DNA of 64,000 nt from Atriophallophorus winterbourni. Taxonomy: Eukaryota; Platyhelminthes; Trematoda; Plagiorchiida; Microphallidae. The stretch lies in assembly GCA_013407085.1 (NCBI GenBank), contig JACCGJ010001565.1, forward strand, positions 1 to 64,000, in the 5' to 3' direction. The first letter of the stretch is position 1; the number at the start of each line of letters is the position of its first letter. The notes beneath the pieces are model-generated. The model was given only the letters and a program-made list of their open reading frames with translations, did no database searches and was not told where the DNA came from. This document shows, piece by piece, positions 22,190-34,689 of the stretch. The position numbers and the translations under genes were made by a program.

Positions 22190-23690
22190 AAATATTGAAT
22201 TTGTGTGATACGGAAAACGTACTAAATCTTCTGTCAGAAAACGTGTTAACTATTCACTGACAACGTTATTAGTATTCATAGTAATTTTATTGATTACTGT
22301 TTGTGATAAGGGGTTCTGAAGTATTTGTTTGCTGAAGTCAGTTTCGCAACTTCCGTTTCTTCAGACGGACTATGCAATGAACTTTGGTCAGAGAAATTAA
22401 CTTGATAAGTAACTTGGTACAACATTTTGTTATGAAATCCAAAGTCTGAAGCGCATTTTGACATATCATAGCGAAAATTTACTACAAGGTATTCCCTACC
22501 TTATAATCCAAGTGTTTTATAGCAACCAAAGTCTGGAAAAAATATACACGGAATAGTGCCTTTTCAGTGTTCGTTACTGCAATAATTATTGATCTCTGTT
22601 AATGAAATTTGTCGTCTTTGTTCTACCAACGTTGAACGATAAAATAATCTGGGAAAATGGTATATTTGCATTCGATATATGCAGAAGTTATTCAAATGAT
22701 GATCCAATTTCATGAACCGATATTCAACACAGCTGTTTTGTTGTATTTCGGAGTTCATGCTTCAACAAATTGTTCATAAATGCTGCTAAATTTACGAAAC
22801 CAACAGTCAGCATTCCCGCAAATCGGAATCCAGTAATCGGTAATTCGTTCTATTTACAATCCAAAGTCAATTGAGTTTTATTGAAATATTTATGTCTGAA
22901 ATGATGACAGTTAGGTGTTCTGTTTTAGTGCTTATTGTAACTTTGTTGCAACTGCTTTTGGCCTATCTGATGTGCCAGCACATCATTTACACGGAAACAA
23001 TGTTCTGAAAGGTTTACAACTAGCTACGCTTTTCAAACAATGATGTATAATTTGACAGTCGAAAATGATCACACGTTTGTACTGGGAATGAACATCTAAT
23101 TTTCCTATTAAAATTTCCGCTCTGTTTGATGGATAGGTGAATAGAGTTTTTGTGATATAAACTGTTGATAGCGCATAGAAAAAGGGTTGTTCTGAAGAGT
23201 TCTAAAACAATATAATCAGCAAAATGATCAAAATCACATTATCCTTCTTTTTCAACTCATCAAGTGAACTTTTATGAGGGAGAAAGGACTTTCAGGAGTT
23301 TGCAGAGAATATTTCGCATATATTGGAGTTTTCGGTATCTCATTACTTGAAATAAGGGAAACCCCATTCAATCTCTCACGGAAATAATAACAAATTCCCT
23401 TTTATAAAACGCTGAGGTATTTTCGTGAAATCTCATCAATGGAAATAATTCACGAAAGCATTGAGCCGAGCTCTGAATGACTCATTTTTAATATAACCTA
23501 TCCCTTTACTTCAGAGTTTCCATAATTTACAATATATTCTCTAGTTCTGAGGATTGGTCTCTGAATTACAAAGAGTAGTACACCTGCCGTAGAACGCAGG
23601 AAAAAAATATTTTAACAGATACGATTTTTTGCTTTTCAAGTATATTTGATTCTGTCAACCGCAGAACTTGTGCGAATCAATGAGTTGGTA
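22190..23690. other. AT-rich DNA, nothing recognised
   Basis: No supported feature. It could be the 3' flank of the minus-strand gene whose last exon is at 23695-23917. Confidence 0.35.
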
Positions 23691-23694
23691 TAAA

Positions 23695-23917
23695 TCACTT
23701 TCCTAGCATGAAGAATTTCCCTCGTTTTATTCTCTGTTTGAAACACAGGTCCAGACAACGTTCGACTTCATCCATTGTTTTCGAATCCTCCATATCGCAT
23801 TCTCTTCCACATTGAAGCATTACGGTACCATAGCGCCTTGCTTGTGTTGATTGCACTGCGAAAGCAGTGATTAGCGCGAGAATAACAACGAAGTACCAAA
23901 TATTCCGGGTTCTCGAC
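23695..23917 (-). CDS. Terminal exon of a small secreted cysteine-rich protein
   Basis: Minus-strand exon with an acceptor (TTATCTAG) at 23918-23919 and a TGA stop at 23695-23697; 73 codons, no internal ATG before the hydrophobic segment, so the start lies in an unseen upstream exon. The residues NIWYFVVILALITAFAVQS form a signal-peptide or membrane segment ending near TQA. They are followed by a short charged domain with two CX3C pairs (CGREC and CLDLC, 13 residues apart) and a basic tail RIKRGKF. The CX3C-x13-CX3C pattern suggests an alpha-helical hairpin held by two disulfides. I do not recognise a named family. The donor GTAAGT at 24120 belongs to a possible upstream exon, but its phase does not fit. 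Confidence 0.55.
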
Positions 23918-23919
23918 CT

Positions 23920-25560
23920 AGATAACCAAAACAGTACATTTGAAAAATTGAAAATTTCAAATAGTATAAGAGCTTATGTTAATATCCCCTCATTTTGATG
24001 CAATTATGTTTCTGAGCCTAATTAACGTGGTTTGTTACAATCGATCCTTACAATCGTTAGTTAAATCGATAAAAATTTACAACAGATACAAAATTGTCTC
24101 ATAAAATTGGGAATGAAAGACTTACGTTGCTTTCGAATACGATCGGTGTTATTACTGTTCTTTGGTGGATAACTTCTAGAAAGACCTTGGATCAGTTGTA
24201 TATTCTGGTCATTAATTTGGTTTATTAGATAGGTAGATAAATATTTATCCAAAACCAAAATTTCCAACGAAGATTTGTATACGCTGATTTATTTATTCAT
24301 CAATTAAATGGTGTAATTTATCAAAAAGACAATGGGTTCATTCGATTTATAATGAGTAGCAATTCGTAGAGTATTATTATAAATGGAGCAGAAGTTTATG
24401 ATTTAAAATTTGAAAGTCACTTTGACGGCAGATCAAATGCTTTCAAAACAGAATATGCCCGAAAAATGACTCATCAACGTGGAACAGCAAAGGCCTTTTT
24501 CAGCTTTTACAAATTTTAATGTTTATCAATTTTGTATCTTGAATTTTTAATGATCACGGCGTTCAAGGCCACAGCGCAATTGATGGTATCCCGTTTTATT
24601 ATATGGAAGCAGCTCAGCTGTTTCGATTCAACTCTCTGAAAATGTCGCAGTTAATTTTCAAATTATTGAAGTTATATCCGGATATGACGGCAATCTAGGA
24701 TTAGACAAAATTTCAAAATTATGGTATCCGGGTGGAGATTGAAAATAGAACACCCCGGCTATTGCACCAACATAGTCCAAGCTTTGTAACTATTGCATGA
24801 AATCAATCATTAAACTGAGATTCTCGTATCCGATTGAAAATGGAACTGGAACCATCTGTAAAGCGCGTGTGAATAGCTGAAATCAGTATCTGCAAGTTCT
24901 TGCGTCCGTATAATAAAATAATAAAAATGGCTAAAATATTAGTTTATTCCTCGAACATTTGCTGTAGTGTTGTGACGTTAAGTAAGATTTTTATCGAAAT
25001 CTTTTTCCGAGGCATAAATATATGTGGAAGATGATAAATTACCCATTGGTTGCATGCTGCGCGTATTAAAACAAGATTAGATTGGATTACATTCATTAAA
25101 TTAACTTCTCTGCATGGAGAGTGAATGTTGTATTACTTCCTATTACAGATCACGTACATATTGCAGATGAATGAAAATTTAACTGTTAAACTCTACTATT
25201 GATTTGCGATCAAACCGTTGATCTATGGTTTATAGAACCTAACCTTTTATTTTCTCGGCGCAATCTTTGAACGATTTAATGATGAGTTCTTTGGGCGAGA
25301 AAATATTCTATGAATTTCAAAACCTCTATTAAACCACTGAACCAAATGCAAAAGAAACTATCGTAAAATCTTAGAAATGTATCGTGCATTTTGTTTTTGT
25401 AAAAAACCTCATAGCTTGGCAGATTGTGCTGAGTGTCGAAAATATGAATAGAGGATATTTGAACCAAGTCAACGAGGCAGATTATTATCTTTGAACTAAT
25501 TTGAGACAATGAATATCCACTGGGTTTATGTAAAAGTTTCATAGTGGAGAATCTTCCCAA
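23920..25560. other. AT-rich DNA, weak frames only
   Basis: Holds a possible upstream exon of the gene at 23695 (minus strand, ending at the strong donor GTAAGT near 24120; frame from 24267) and a 94-codon minus-strand frame at 25276-25560 without motifs. Neither can be assigned with confidence. Confidence 0.3.
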
Positions 25561-25562
25561 AT

Positions 25563-25734
25563 TAGCTCACCTGTAATGTAAGGAAATTTGAGTGCAATCG
25601 GTTAGAGTAGTTTTTGGCTAACGTTTCACTTATGACACAGAAGCTTCGTCAGACTAAGGGTGAATGTCAGAACAGGGAACATGAATACACGATTGGTCCC
25701 AAACATATTCCAATCGATTGCTAGCTCACCTGTA
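25563..25734. mobile_element. 146-bp PLE-derived insertion with 13-bp target duplication
   Basis: The insertion 25576-25721 is flanked by identical 13-mers TAGCTCACCTGTA (25563-25575 and 25722-25734). Inside are a PLE terminal segment in minus orientation with a hammerhead-like core (CTGACGA at 25646-25652 and GAAAC at 25623-25627 on the minus strand) and, joined to it head to head at CATG, the first codons of the PLE frame in plus orientation (compare 40557 downwards). The exact duplication shows it arrived as one event. Confidence 0.8.
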
Positions 25735-26944
25735 GTTATAGCTCTTGTTAGTGATGTTTTTATTATTTGACCGATTAGACGTGTATTCTTGTTATATTCA
25801 TAGCATTAGGTATCTTCATAATAACCTCACCAGTTAATTGACACAGTGAACACGAAATTTAAGCCTTTCACCTGCAAACTATTTGGGTTTCAAAACTCAG
25901 ATCAAGCACGATTGAAAAGGGTCTGGTGCGAATAGTTCAAATAAATATTTATCTCAAAGGTATTAACAAATCAATAAAGAAAATTAATTAAAGTCTGACG
26001 ATTGATATTGATAGGAACGATAATTTATCCCAAATCAACCCCTTCGTCGATGCTTCGAACAAAATCAGATTTTATGAATTATATTATGCAGATTACATTT
26101 TGTGATCTTAACTTATATACAAATATACGGAATATGTTTACGGCAGTTGGAAAATTCGGGAAATGCAGTGATTCTGCTTTCAGAAAGTGCAGATATTGTA
26201 TTTTCGATGTAACTGGTAAATTTTGAATTGTTGCTTTGAAAAACTAAAATTAAGAGACTTGAATATCATGTTTCTTCAGGCGTCAAGATTTCGACGAATA
26301 ATTTGCAAATTTGCCCTAGTCTAGTGGCTATATGCTTGTCAAATTGGTTTAAAAAAGCAATATCGTTAGTATAATGGCATGGTTTTCTCGAAAGAATTTC
26401 ATTACGTTTGGCAATCTATGCGTCCTAGAGCCATTCATGCAGGAAGGAATCATCGAACCATTTCAAATTCGAGTATTTTTTACGAAACGTAATTTGGTTT
26501 TGCAATGTTCGATTTTCCGAAATAAGATTGTGATTTCCGTCTGTCGCTTCGAATCGGCATTTATGATAAAATAATTATTGTAAGAAATCGGAGGAGGAAA
26601 TCAAAGTTTTCAAAGAAATAAGGTTGTCCTTAATTTGACTATAACATTTGTGTGTTTGTAGCAGTTGAATGATCTAAGCATTTAACCATGCGAATCACGT
26701 AATTTTAGTTAAAAAAATTTTCGATTATGGTACCCACATAATTTACACAAACTTCACAACCGGTTTCTGAAGACAGTGAAGATTAGGTTCAGTGAACCTT
26801 GAATCAGTGGAAATACTAGAACTAAATTATATTTGAAAGATACTGTTGAATAAAGATATTACAACGAAATAGGAAGTTCAAATACAGAATCATGAAGTTA
26901 TCCTGGTGAAGCGCTCAAGACGCCTAAAACTTCCGATGCTTCTC

Positions 26945-27005
26945 TGCACGCACTTCAAAAGCTGCTGCTGGCTGTTTGCAGTCATCATTTGATTTTAGAA
27001 ACGAT
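26945..27005 (-). repeat. Hammerhead repeat relic
   Basis: On the minus strand ATGATGACTGCAAACAGCCA corresponds to CTGATGACGGCAAACAGCCA of the best copy; the following GAAAC is lost. A decayed fragment only. Confidence 0.4.
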
Positions 27006-27784
27006 GAGTCAGTTCTATTAAGAGATAACAAAATAATGTTTAGTGGCTAAAACCTTCAGAAATAAACTAAATTCTCGGTTTGTGTAATTGCAATTTATTT
27101 AAATATGGAATTTTAATCATATTATGCTATAAAAATGTTGAAAAGGACTTCAAAATCAGATTTTCTGCATCAAAAGATGTTGAAATCACATTTGTTTAAA
27201 AAATAATTGATTTATCCAAGACAGCACTGGTTTTCATTCAGTGAAGCGTTCACGTCAAATGCAAGCTAAGATTTTCCACATCGAAATGTTGAAAAATAAA
27301 ACATTTTCTGATAATGAGCACAGATTGATTCAATTTCGTTAATCCGATTTCGAGATTGAAGTAAATTTCATTATGGACAGACGGATCGGGGTAAAATTTG
27401 GTGAATGGTTGGATAAAATGGTTGAAATAATTTTGTTATCATTTTCGCCAAATAAATTAAGGTCTTCAATTTAAAATTAAATACTATTTTTTACTGTGAT
27501 TTCATGAATGAAATCGTCTAACAGAAATCAGTGTTTTCCAAACGAATGGGATCGCATCGCAACTATTTTCAAAGCGGTTATGGAATTGCAAATGATTGAA
27601 TTCTGATGTTTTAAAAAATACGTTGCAAATCACGGTCATGTGAAACAAGAATTCATGTGTAGTATATTCCCGATTTTCAAATTTTAATTTTGATAAAGTG
27701 ACTCAGGTATTTCTAGTTCTTTCGTTTATGTGTTAGGCACGAAAAATTTATTACAAATTTGATTGTCAGCTTTAGGAATGCTTA

Positions 27785-27860
27785 GATCCCTGCATATACA
27801 CGCCACAACCGTTTTCTGGTGTTTTTGCCGTCATCAGATGGAGATAGTGAAATTATGCTA
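27785..27860 (-). repeat. Hammerhead-like repeat fragment, copy e
   Basis: Minus strand reads CTATCTCCAT, CTGATGA, CGGCAAAAACACCA, GAAAAC, GGTTGTGGCGTG. Both core blocks survive with one extra A, but stem II is weakened (GGC opposite ACC). Confidence 0.5.
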
Positions 27861-29319
27861 ATCCAGACTTGATAGAATGTAAAAGTTGCGAACAAATTTA
27901 TCTTTGAGAGCCACTGTTAATTAGATTGACACAGCAAACGTTTGGATGGTCGATCCACACAGTGGATCGAATCCAGCAGATCATATCAGTGGAACAGACC
28001 AGTTTTAAAAGTGCTCAGATGCCTTGCTCACATTATCTGAGAGTCGACCGCGGCAATTTATCATAGATGTGCATCAGTTCAGTTGCAACAAAAAAGTATC
28101 ATCATTTCATTTGGCGTATCTCTCTGCTAATTTGCCCTTCTGAACAGCTTCAAATAATTTATTAATAATGGTAAAACGTTTGAATTATTTTAAGTGAAAT
28201 AGAGTAATACCCGCAATGGACTAGCAAATACATCTGAAAATATTCAGAGCTGCCTCTTAACGAAATGTACCTGCAACAACTCATAACGTGATGCATTTCA
28301 CATTTCTCATTCTGGTTAAGCATGTATATTATTAGCTAATTTCCTTTCAACTGTGTGCGAAATATCCTCAAAGGCATGCAAAGCATCAGTAATTGAACCA
28401 TTTCGATGGCCCAGAGTCAATTTATCTTTCAATTTATCTGTTATGCTACTAGCTAGGATTTCAAGAGTTTAAGATGATAGATTATTGAGGTGAAACTAAA
28501 AACATTTTATCTTGGAAACTCACATATTTTCAAGAATATTGCGTATTCTATTGAGCAGTGTGTATGTATATATATGTATCAAAATTTAGCCAATCAACTG
28601 CGAGAAAATACTGAACCAATGATCAATTAGATGAGTGTATATGAAGTTCAATGCATCTACATGCTTTATTTCCGTTTTCTGTGTAAATGTTTAGATAACT
28701 CTTCGAAATTTCGTCCATAAATTTTAAGTACCTAAGTGTCACTGCTTAGCGATAGACATTTCAAGTTAGAGTAGTCATATGAATGCAAGCAATTGATTGT
28801 AAGAGTAAGTTTTTTGTCACACCAAACATCTCAGATACTACAATTACTTGAATTTTTGTGTGGCCTATCTTGTAATTACGATGGAATACATTGTTGAAGA
28901 TTTGTCCGCCTAATAAACTGAATTTTACATGAAATTTAGCTTCATACATACAACTTGGCAAAATTAATTTTTTGTGCACCCGTTGCTTCTGAATGAATCA
29001 TTGTGAACTTCTATTGATATACCTAGCGGTACATCATTCAGTACAATTTGGATTGACTAATCGATATTTTGTCAGGGCACTCCATAATGAAGTTTCTGAT
29101 TGATAATAACTCATTTCTGCCCCACTGTGAGTGATGACCGCTGAAATTCACTCCGGTCATGTCCATATCCAAGTGACTGAGTGTACTCGTATGTTTTGTG
29201 TGTAAGCAAACTTTGTTGCACGATACTCGTGTACTTTCAAATTATTGAGAAATCTGACTTGCAACAGAAATATCCATAACACAACAACTGATGCTACATT
29301 AATGTTATAAATAATTTCA

Positions 29320-29455
29320 AGTCGAGAGATTGTTCCTCCAGAATCGGACTGTTTAGTCATTCAAAAAGCTGTAAAACATGAAAATTCATTCGATTGTGAT
29401 GCACATCCATGGTCGACATCGACCGAAGGAGGCCAACAACAACAACAATTTCAAG
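29320..29455 (+). mobile_element. RTE-like 3' end
   Basis: Begins in the C-terminal zinc-finger region (GATTGTTCCTCC, SHSKSC-like frame) and ends with CATGGTCGACATCGACC, GGAGGCC and a CAA repeat (29433-29445). This is a strongly 5'-truncated insertion about 130 bp long. Confidence 0.75.
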
Positions 29456-29489
29456 TTAATGCAACAAATGGTGGTTAGATGTTTAATTG

Positions 29490-31725
29490 TGTTGAATTAT
29501 GTGCCGAAGCAAGACGCATCGCTAAACAAGATATGAAATTATCCTTACCTGATGAGCGCAAAAAGCACGAGACCGGAAACTCAGGCAGATGCAGTACACA
29601 ACTGCGTAGCCAGTATTATCAAGAAACAACAGCCAGAAAGTTGTAACCTCACGCAAGATGAACAGCGAGCACGTTAGAATCTGCAAAAGATAGAGCGAAT
29701 AGTGATCATTAGGGACGACAAAGGCAAGACCACAGTGATACTCTCAATAAGTGATTATAGAAATAAGGTTGAATCACAACTTGCTGAATGTCCCTATGAA
29801 GTAATTGACAGCAGGAGAACCAGGCCGATTATGAATAACCGTAAGCGAGTGATTTCGAGATAATTGCCCGGAATTACGGAGGAACTTGGTCAGGGATTAT
29901 GGTTCAGGCTATACCCGAAATCTGCTCAGATCCCTAGGTTCTATGGGCTCCCAAAGATACATAAGGTGGGCGTCCTTCTGCGACCTATCGTGGATGGCAT
30001 TGGATTCCGAACACACGAATTAGCGAAGCATCTCGCTAATTTGTTGAAACCGCTAGTCTGGAACAGGGTTTCTTTCATTAAGAGCTCTTTTGATTTCGTT
30101 TGTCGTTAGAGTACAATAACGCTCGACCAGGATAAGATGATGGTTAGCTTCGATGTAAGCGCCTTGTTCACGAATGTGGACAACACGAGCGCTCTAGAAT
30201 TAGCAAAAAATGCACTTAATTCAGACGCGACATTGGCAGATAGTACAAACTTGAGTGTACAGCAACTCGTCAACGGTATAGCAATTTGTCTGAATATTAA
30301 CCACTTCTTGTTTAATGGACAGATATACAAGCAAAATGAATGTTTGGCGATGGGTTCACCTATTTCCCCAGTGTAAGCGAATATCTACATAGAGCATTTT
30401 GAAGAGTTAGCTCTAAAACTGAAGCACTTCGGCCAAATATATGATGGCATTATGTCTATGATACATTCGTCATCATAAAACGTGTCAGATTGGAGGCATT
30501 CCATTGTTACCTTAACAACTTGGATCCTAAAATCCAAGTTACAAAAGAGATTGAGTCGACAGAAGGGACACTTCCATTCTTGGACGGTCTCGCGCGAAAG
30601 CAGAATGGTAAAATAAGCACTACCGTCTATCTTAAGCCAATCGAAATAGATTCGGTTTTGCGGTACTCATCAGCATGCCCCAAAATATTATTTAATTCAG
30701 ATACTAAATCGTGGTTCCACAAAGCTGAAAACTTGTGCAGCGATGTCACCGATAAAAAGCGAGCCAATCAAGAAGTTAGTCATCGGCTTGCTGATCGTGG
30801 TTACACTGAGAGCCTAATTAAACAATAACTGAAACGGGTAAAATACCCAGCACGCAAAAAGAAAAAAGTTTGGCTTGAAACAGTTTCTATACCTAAGGTT
30901 AAGAAAGCGTCAGGATGGATAAGTCGATTCTTGAATAACACAGGTATACGAGTAACGTATAAAAAGGGTAGAACGCTCCGATCCTTATTAACGCATCTCA
31001 AAAATAAGACATCTTCAGGCTGCGCGACGAATTGCATATATAAAATCAACTGCAAGGGTCGCTCGGGTGTATAAATCTGGCAAACATCCAGAAAACACAG
31101 TACTAGGATAAGTGAGTACAAAAAACAAATCGGTAAGGAGCCATGCAATTCCAGTGAATATCAATCATTCATCAGATATTAGGCGCGAGCTGAACACGTG
31201 CTGGACACAGGTCACAGCGTAGATCTCGATAACGTAGAAGTAATAAGGCGGGAAATAAAACCATACATGGAACGACTTCACGCTGAGGCGGTTGAGATAA
31301 CAAAGGCTGGTAAAAATGCTGTCAATAAGGTGGATGGGGCTGATATCTCCACAATCTTGCGTCCGGTCCTGCAGCGGATAAGCAAAAACGTGTGCAACCC
31401 CTTGTGTGCTCACCAATTATGCAATCGAGCTAATCTGTCAGCAGATGTCATTCACACCTTCCAACACCAAATCAATTAGGGGTTATATGGCACATAGGGG
31501 GTGGTGGTGCGACAGTTGATATTAATCGCGCCTGTCTATCTTAACGAGCGCAGAAAACACCATGGACTGTGCAGGTCTTAACCAGCTTAGGATTGGTCAG
31601 GTAAATGAAATTGAAGCTTGATCTGATCGTACCAACACCCTTGGAATGACAAAACTTCTGAGTCAGAATCGAAACGTTACCGATACACTACTCTCACCGA
31701 CTCATTACAAACTTTCTTTTTTATG
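29490..31725 (+). mobile_element. Penelope-like element, decayed
   Basis: Encodes a Penelope RT followed by a GIY-YIG endonuclease across several frames. From 29864: YPKSAQIPRFYGLPKIHKVG. From 30137: MVSFDVSALFTNVD and CLAMGSPISPV, after which a stop (30376) replaces the next residue. From 30490: EGTLPFLDGLARKQNG. The frame at 31198-31479 holds the C-terminal HAEAVEITKAG segment. The GIY-YIG core near 31040-31090 is damaged (GVYxWQTS, with a stop). The end near 31645-31715 carries a plus-strand hammerhead-like core (TGACAA ... CGAAACGTTACCG) and the same tail as the inverted pair at 21925-22185. Inactive. Confidence 0.8.
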
Positions 31726-31767
31726 ATTATGATTCCCCGATCGGCCACGAACATTTTCCATTCGATA

Positions 31768-32095
31768 TCAATGCTCTTGGCATTGACACCGCGAGTTGGG
31801 AAGAACTTGCTCTTGACCGCTTACTTTGATTGTATTGCGCAAAGCGTCGACTGCCACAGGGGGAGTAACAGGTACAGCTCTTAGCTGCCTAACGCAGATC
31901 ACGTTGAAGGCGTGCAACTGACGCCGATCGACCTCGAAATGCCTATCGTTACAAGCGCCGCTGGAGAGATTGTTCCTCCCGAATCGGACTGTTTAGTCAT
32001 TCGAAAAGCTGTGTAAAATGAAATAATCATGCGATTGTGATGTACATCCATAGTTGACATCAAACGAAGGAGGCCAACCACAACAACACCAAAAT
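31768..32095 (+). mobile_element. RTE-like 3' end
   Basis: Matches 3829-4140 and 62445-62765: the ASWEELALDRS segment (here with stops), the zinc-finger-like end and the 3' tail, ending in an ACAACAACA repeat. It lies just beyond the end of the PLE at 29490-31725. Confidence 0.75.
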
Positions 32096-33635
32096 ATTGA
32101 TCCAAGTGGTTATCAGGATTAAATAGTTGATCATATGCCTTGGAGTAAAATATAATCATGTTGAGTCCGTAATCAAAATGAGGGCTTGTTCTAACATTCA
32201 AAATGTTTCAATCTTTCTGGTGATACACTATTTTATTCTAGTTCACCGCTAGATAAGATTAAGTAACTGGGGTACCTTATTGTGCTTACTTTCATATTCT
32301 CAACTGTTTACGGATCAAATGGTATACTGTATCATAGTTTCGTTTAATTCACAATTTTGGTAAATTCGAACCCAAGGCATAATCCTTATTTTCTTTAGTA
32401 TAAGCCAGAGAGCAGAGTGTTTCGGGTTTCAATCATGATGTCTTCTTATCTTTGTTTGACTAGGTTGATAATAGATTGTTTGCTATGTAAGCAAAATGTG
32501 TGTGAAAATCAGCCTGAAGAAGATCACGTTTCTGTTTAAGAAGTAGAAGCTATTTCCAAACGGACAAGTTTACTGTAAAATATACATCACGTAGTCCCCG
32601 ATTAAAATATTGGTATGGGTCAGCATTAAAAAACAGATGTATTGACCCATGAAATTTCATTTTGATGGTCTCAACATGGACTAATCATGAAATTAATGTG
32701 ATTCAAGGCTGTGCGATTTAGATCACCCATATAAGGCACAATTAAAATTGGTTCTACTTGAATCGAAAGGTAAGGCGAAGATTCTTGCACGTGTCAACGT
32801 TGCAAATGCTCTCAAAGCCATGTCCACCAAATTCGTTAGCATCGCTCAGATTATTTATCTTTTAAAAGAAAAAAATATTTTCCATGAAAAATGCAAATAT
32901 TTTCAAGATTAACATCTGGTCATACTTACAGTACAAAGAGCTATATGCAATGAATACGGTATAGAATGACATAGAAGAATCACTCTATTAGAAATTAGTA
33001 TCAACTGATTTTATTCAAGATGAAATGTTGAACGGTAGTTTTATACTTGAGATTATGTGATGCTCTTCATGTGGAATGTAGGAAATTCGAGCAACCGTTT
33101 GACAAATTTTTGCTGACCAACCAAATTGCACTTCATTAAGTTTAATCCTTGTAAACCAGCCAACCGGTCAGTCAACCAGAAGAGAACGTAATAATGAACA
33201 AGTGCAGGCGTGAAAAAGCATTGCAATTTTTAAGAAATGACCTTGTAAACTTGATTTCTAAAAAATAAAGGTAGACGGTCAACATGACTTATTTGTTTTA
33301 CAACCGACTTATAGGTTTCGCAATTGAACTATGGATACCCATAATACCATATCATGTACAACATATTCGTATTTGCGCGCATTCTAAACACTCGCAGACA
33401 ACGATAGTTTTTCTGTTGTTTGTGTGTATCATGCGAAAGCTGTACGACGAGATTTAGCGTGCAAAATGGTTCTCGCAAAAATTCGTTCGGTGGGGAATAC
33501 CATAAGCGGTTTTTAATGTAGGTTTGGGTTACGTTCATTTGTTCTACCTTTCAAGTTTTATCAATAATTTTAATAAGGAAGAGTGGATGCTTATTATTCT
33601 TCCCAAATTCAAATTCAATTTACGGGATTTCACTG
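32096..33635. other. AT-rich DNA, nothing firm
   Basis: A minus-strand frame at 33329-33538 (69 codons) has no known motif. Nothing else was recognised. Confidence 0.35.
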
Positions 33636-33710
33636 TTTCAAGGCTCACTGAAACTGAGCTTACAAACCCCAACAGATGAGGGAAAATTCACAAAAACTGC
33701 ATGCGTAATA
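33630..33710 (+). repeat. Hammerhead repeat relic
   Basis: Shares CACTGTTTCAAGGCTCAC and a GAGCTTAC block with the region just upstream of the ribozyme at 52715-52755. The core is reduced to AGATGAGGG ... AAAAT. A decayed copy. Confidence 0.45.
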
Positions 33711-34685
33711 GAAGTGTTGGATTTATGAGCAAGGTCAGACGTTGGCCTTTTAAAACGCATTACGCGCTCAGTCAGGGATTCCACAATTAATTGGCATTTG
33801 CACAGCGTGGCTGGTATAACGAGTTATGAGATAAATGATAGTTCACAACACTGCGAATTCCACCGCCAACGAAAATTTCCAAATCTTTACTAGTTCCAAC
33901 GTTTTCTTATTGATTTATTTGTAGACTCGCGCATCATACACTATATTTAGCTCAACTGAAATAAAATGAAAGCACTTTTTAAACTTTCAAACTAGTAAAC
34001 CACATTGTGATAGTTATTAGGCTTCTAAGAACTGATCTCGTTGTTGCAAATCTAATCAATCAGAATATTGAATTCCGAAATTTTGGACCATCCAAATCAA
34101 CAAGCACAACGAAATCAACACAAGGAAAGTCTACTTACAATAAAATAATCCGTAACATCCCGTAATACGTAAGCATTGCACAAAACATTTCTGCGAATCC
34201 TCCGGTTGGTGCTGGCAAAGTTGTAAAATTTAAAGTGTAATCGTTTCAAACATAGAAACTGTTACAGCGGCACGCTAGCTGAAATTGGGATATTTTAAGG
34301 GGAAGATGAAAAGGATATCATGTCAGTCGATTTCCAATCCCACTCTGTGCCTAGAGTCCCTTACGTTGTTCATCTACTCCTCCAGGACATTAAACCAAAC
34401 GTCAGAACGTGATCCTCCGTTTCCTATCCAGCCGTCTCTTGCGCTACGATTTACACCCAAGGTCAACTTTGTCAATGTTAATCATATTCACATTGAAATC
34501 ACAAAACACCAATTGTATCACGTAAATTACAAGGGACAAAACGTATCAAAATATTATAGCCCTATTTTGTAACCACAACGTTGACCTAAACCTGTCTGCG
34601 CCAGTAACCACTTCAGTTTGATTTCTCACTCATTTTCGTGCCAACCAATTCAAGTTCCTTTGATCTATCTGGAATTGAATATCGT
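33711..34685. other. Unassigned region
   Basis: A plus-strand frame of 95 codons at 34285-34572 contains TPKVNFVNVNHIHIEITKHQ. It is protein-like in composition but unrecognised and without clear splice sites. Confidence 0.3.
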
Positions 34686-34689
34686 GCAG

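Larger units (their letters stand above)
25735..29315. other. Long AT-rich stretch with two hammerhead relics
   Basis: No gene seen; frames at 26002-26226 and 26374-26574 lack motifs. Two minus-strand relics of the hammerhead repeat family are described separately (26945-27005, 27785-27860). It could be intronic. Confidence 0.35.

Noticed and set aside
21910..22192. 8-bp target duplication TAATTAAA around the inverted PLE pair
   Set aside because: Too short and too AT-rich to trust in this composition; noted but not claimed.
24061..24267. First exon of the secreted-protein gene
   Set aside because: It ends in a strong GTAAGT donor, but the phase (1) does not match the acceptor phase at 23917 (needs 2). 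Kept only as a possibility.
25276..25560. 94-codon minus-strand frame next to the PLE micro-insertion
   Set aside because: No motif, very AT-rich composition and no splice context; length is compatible with chance.
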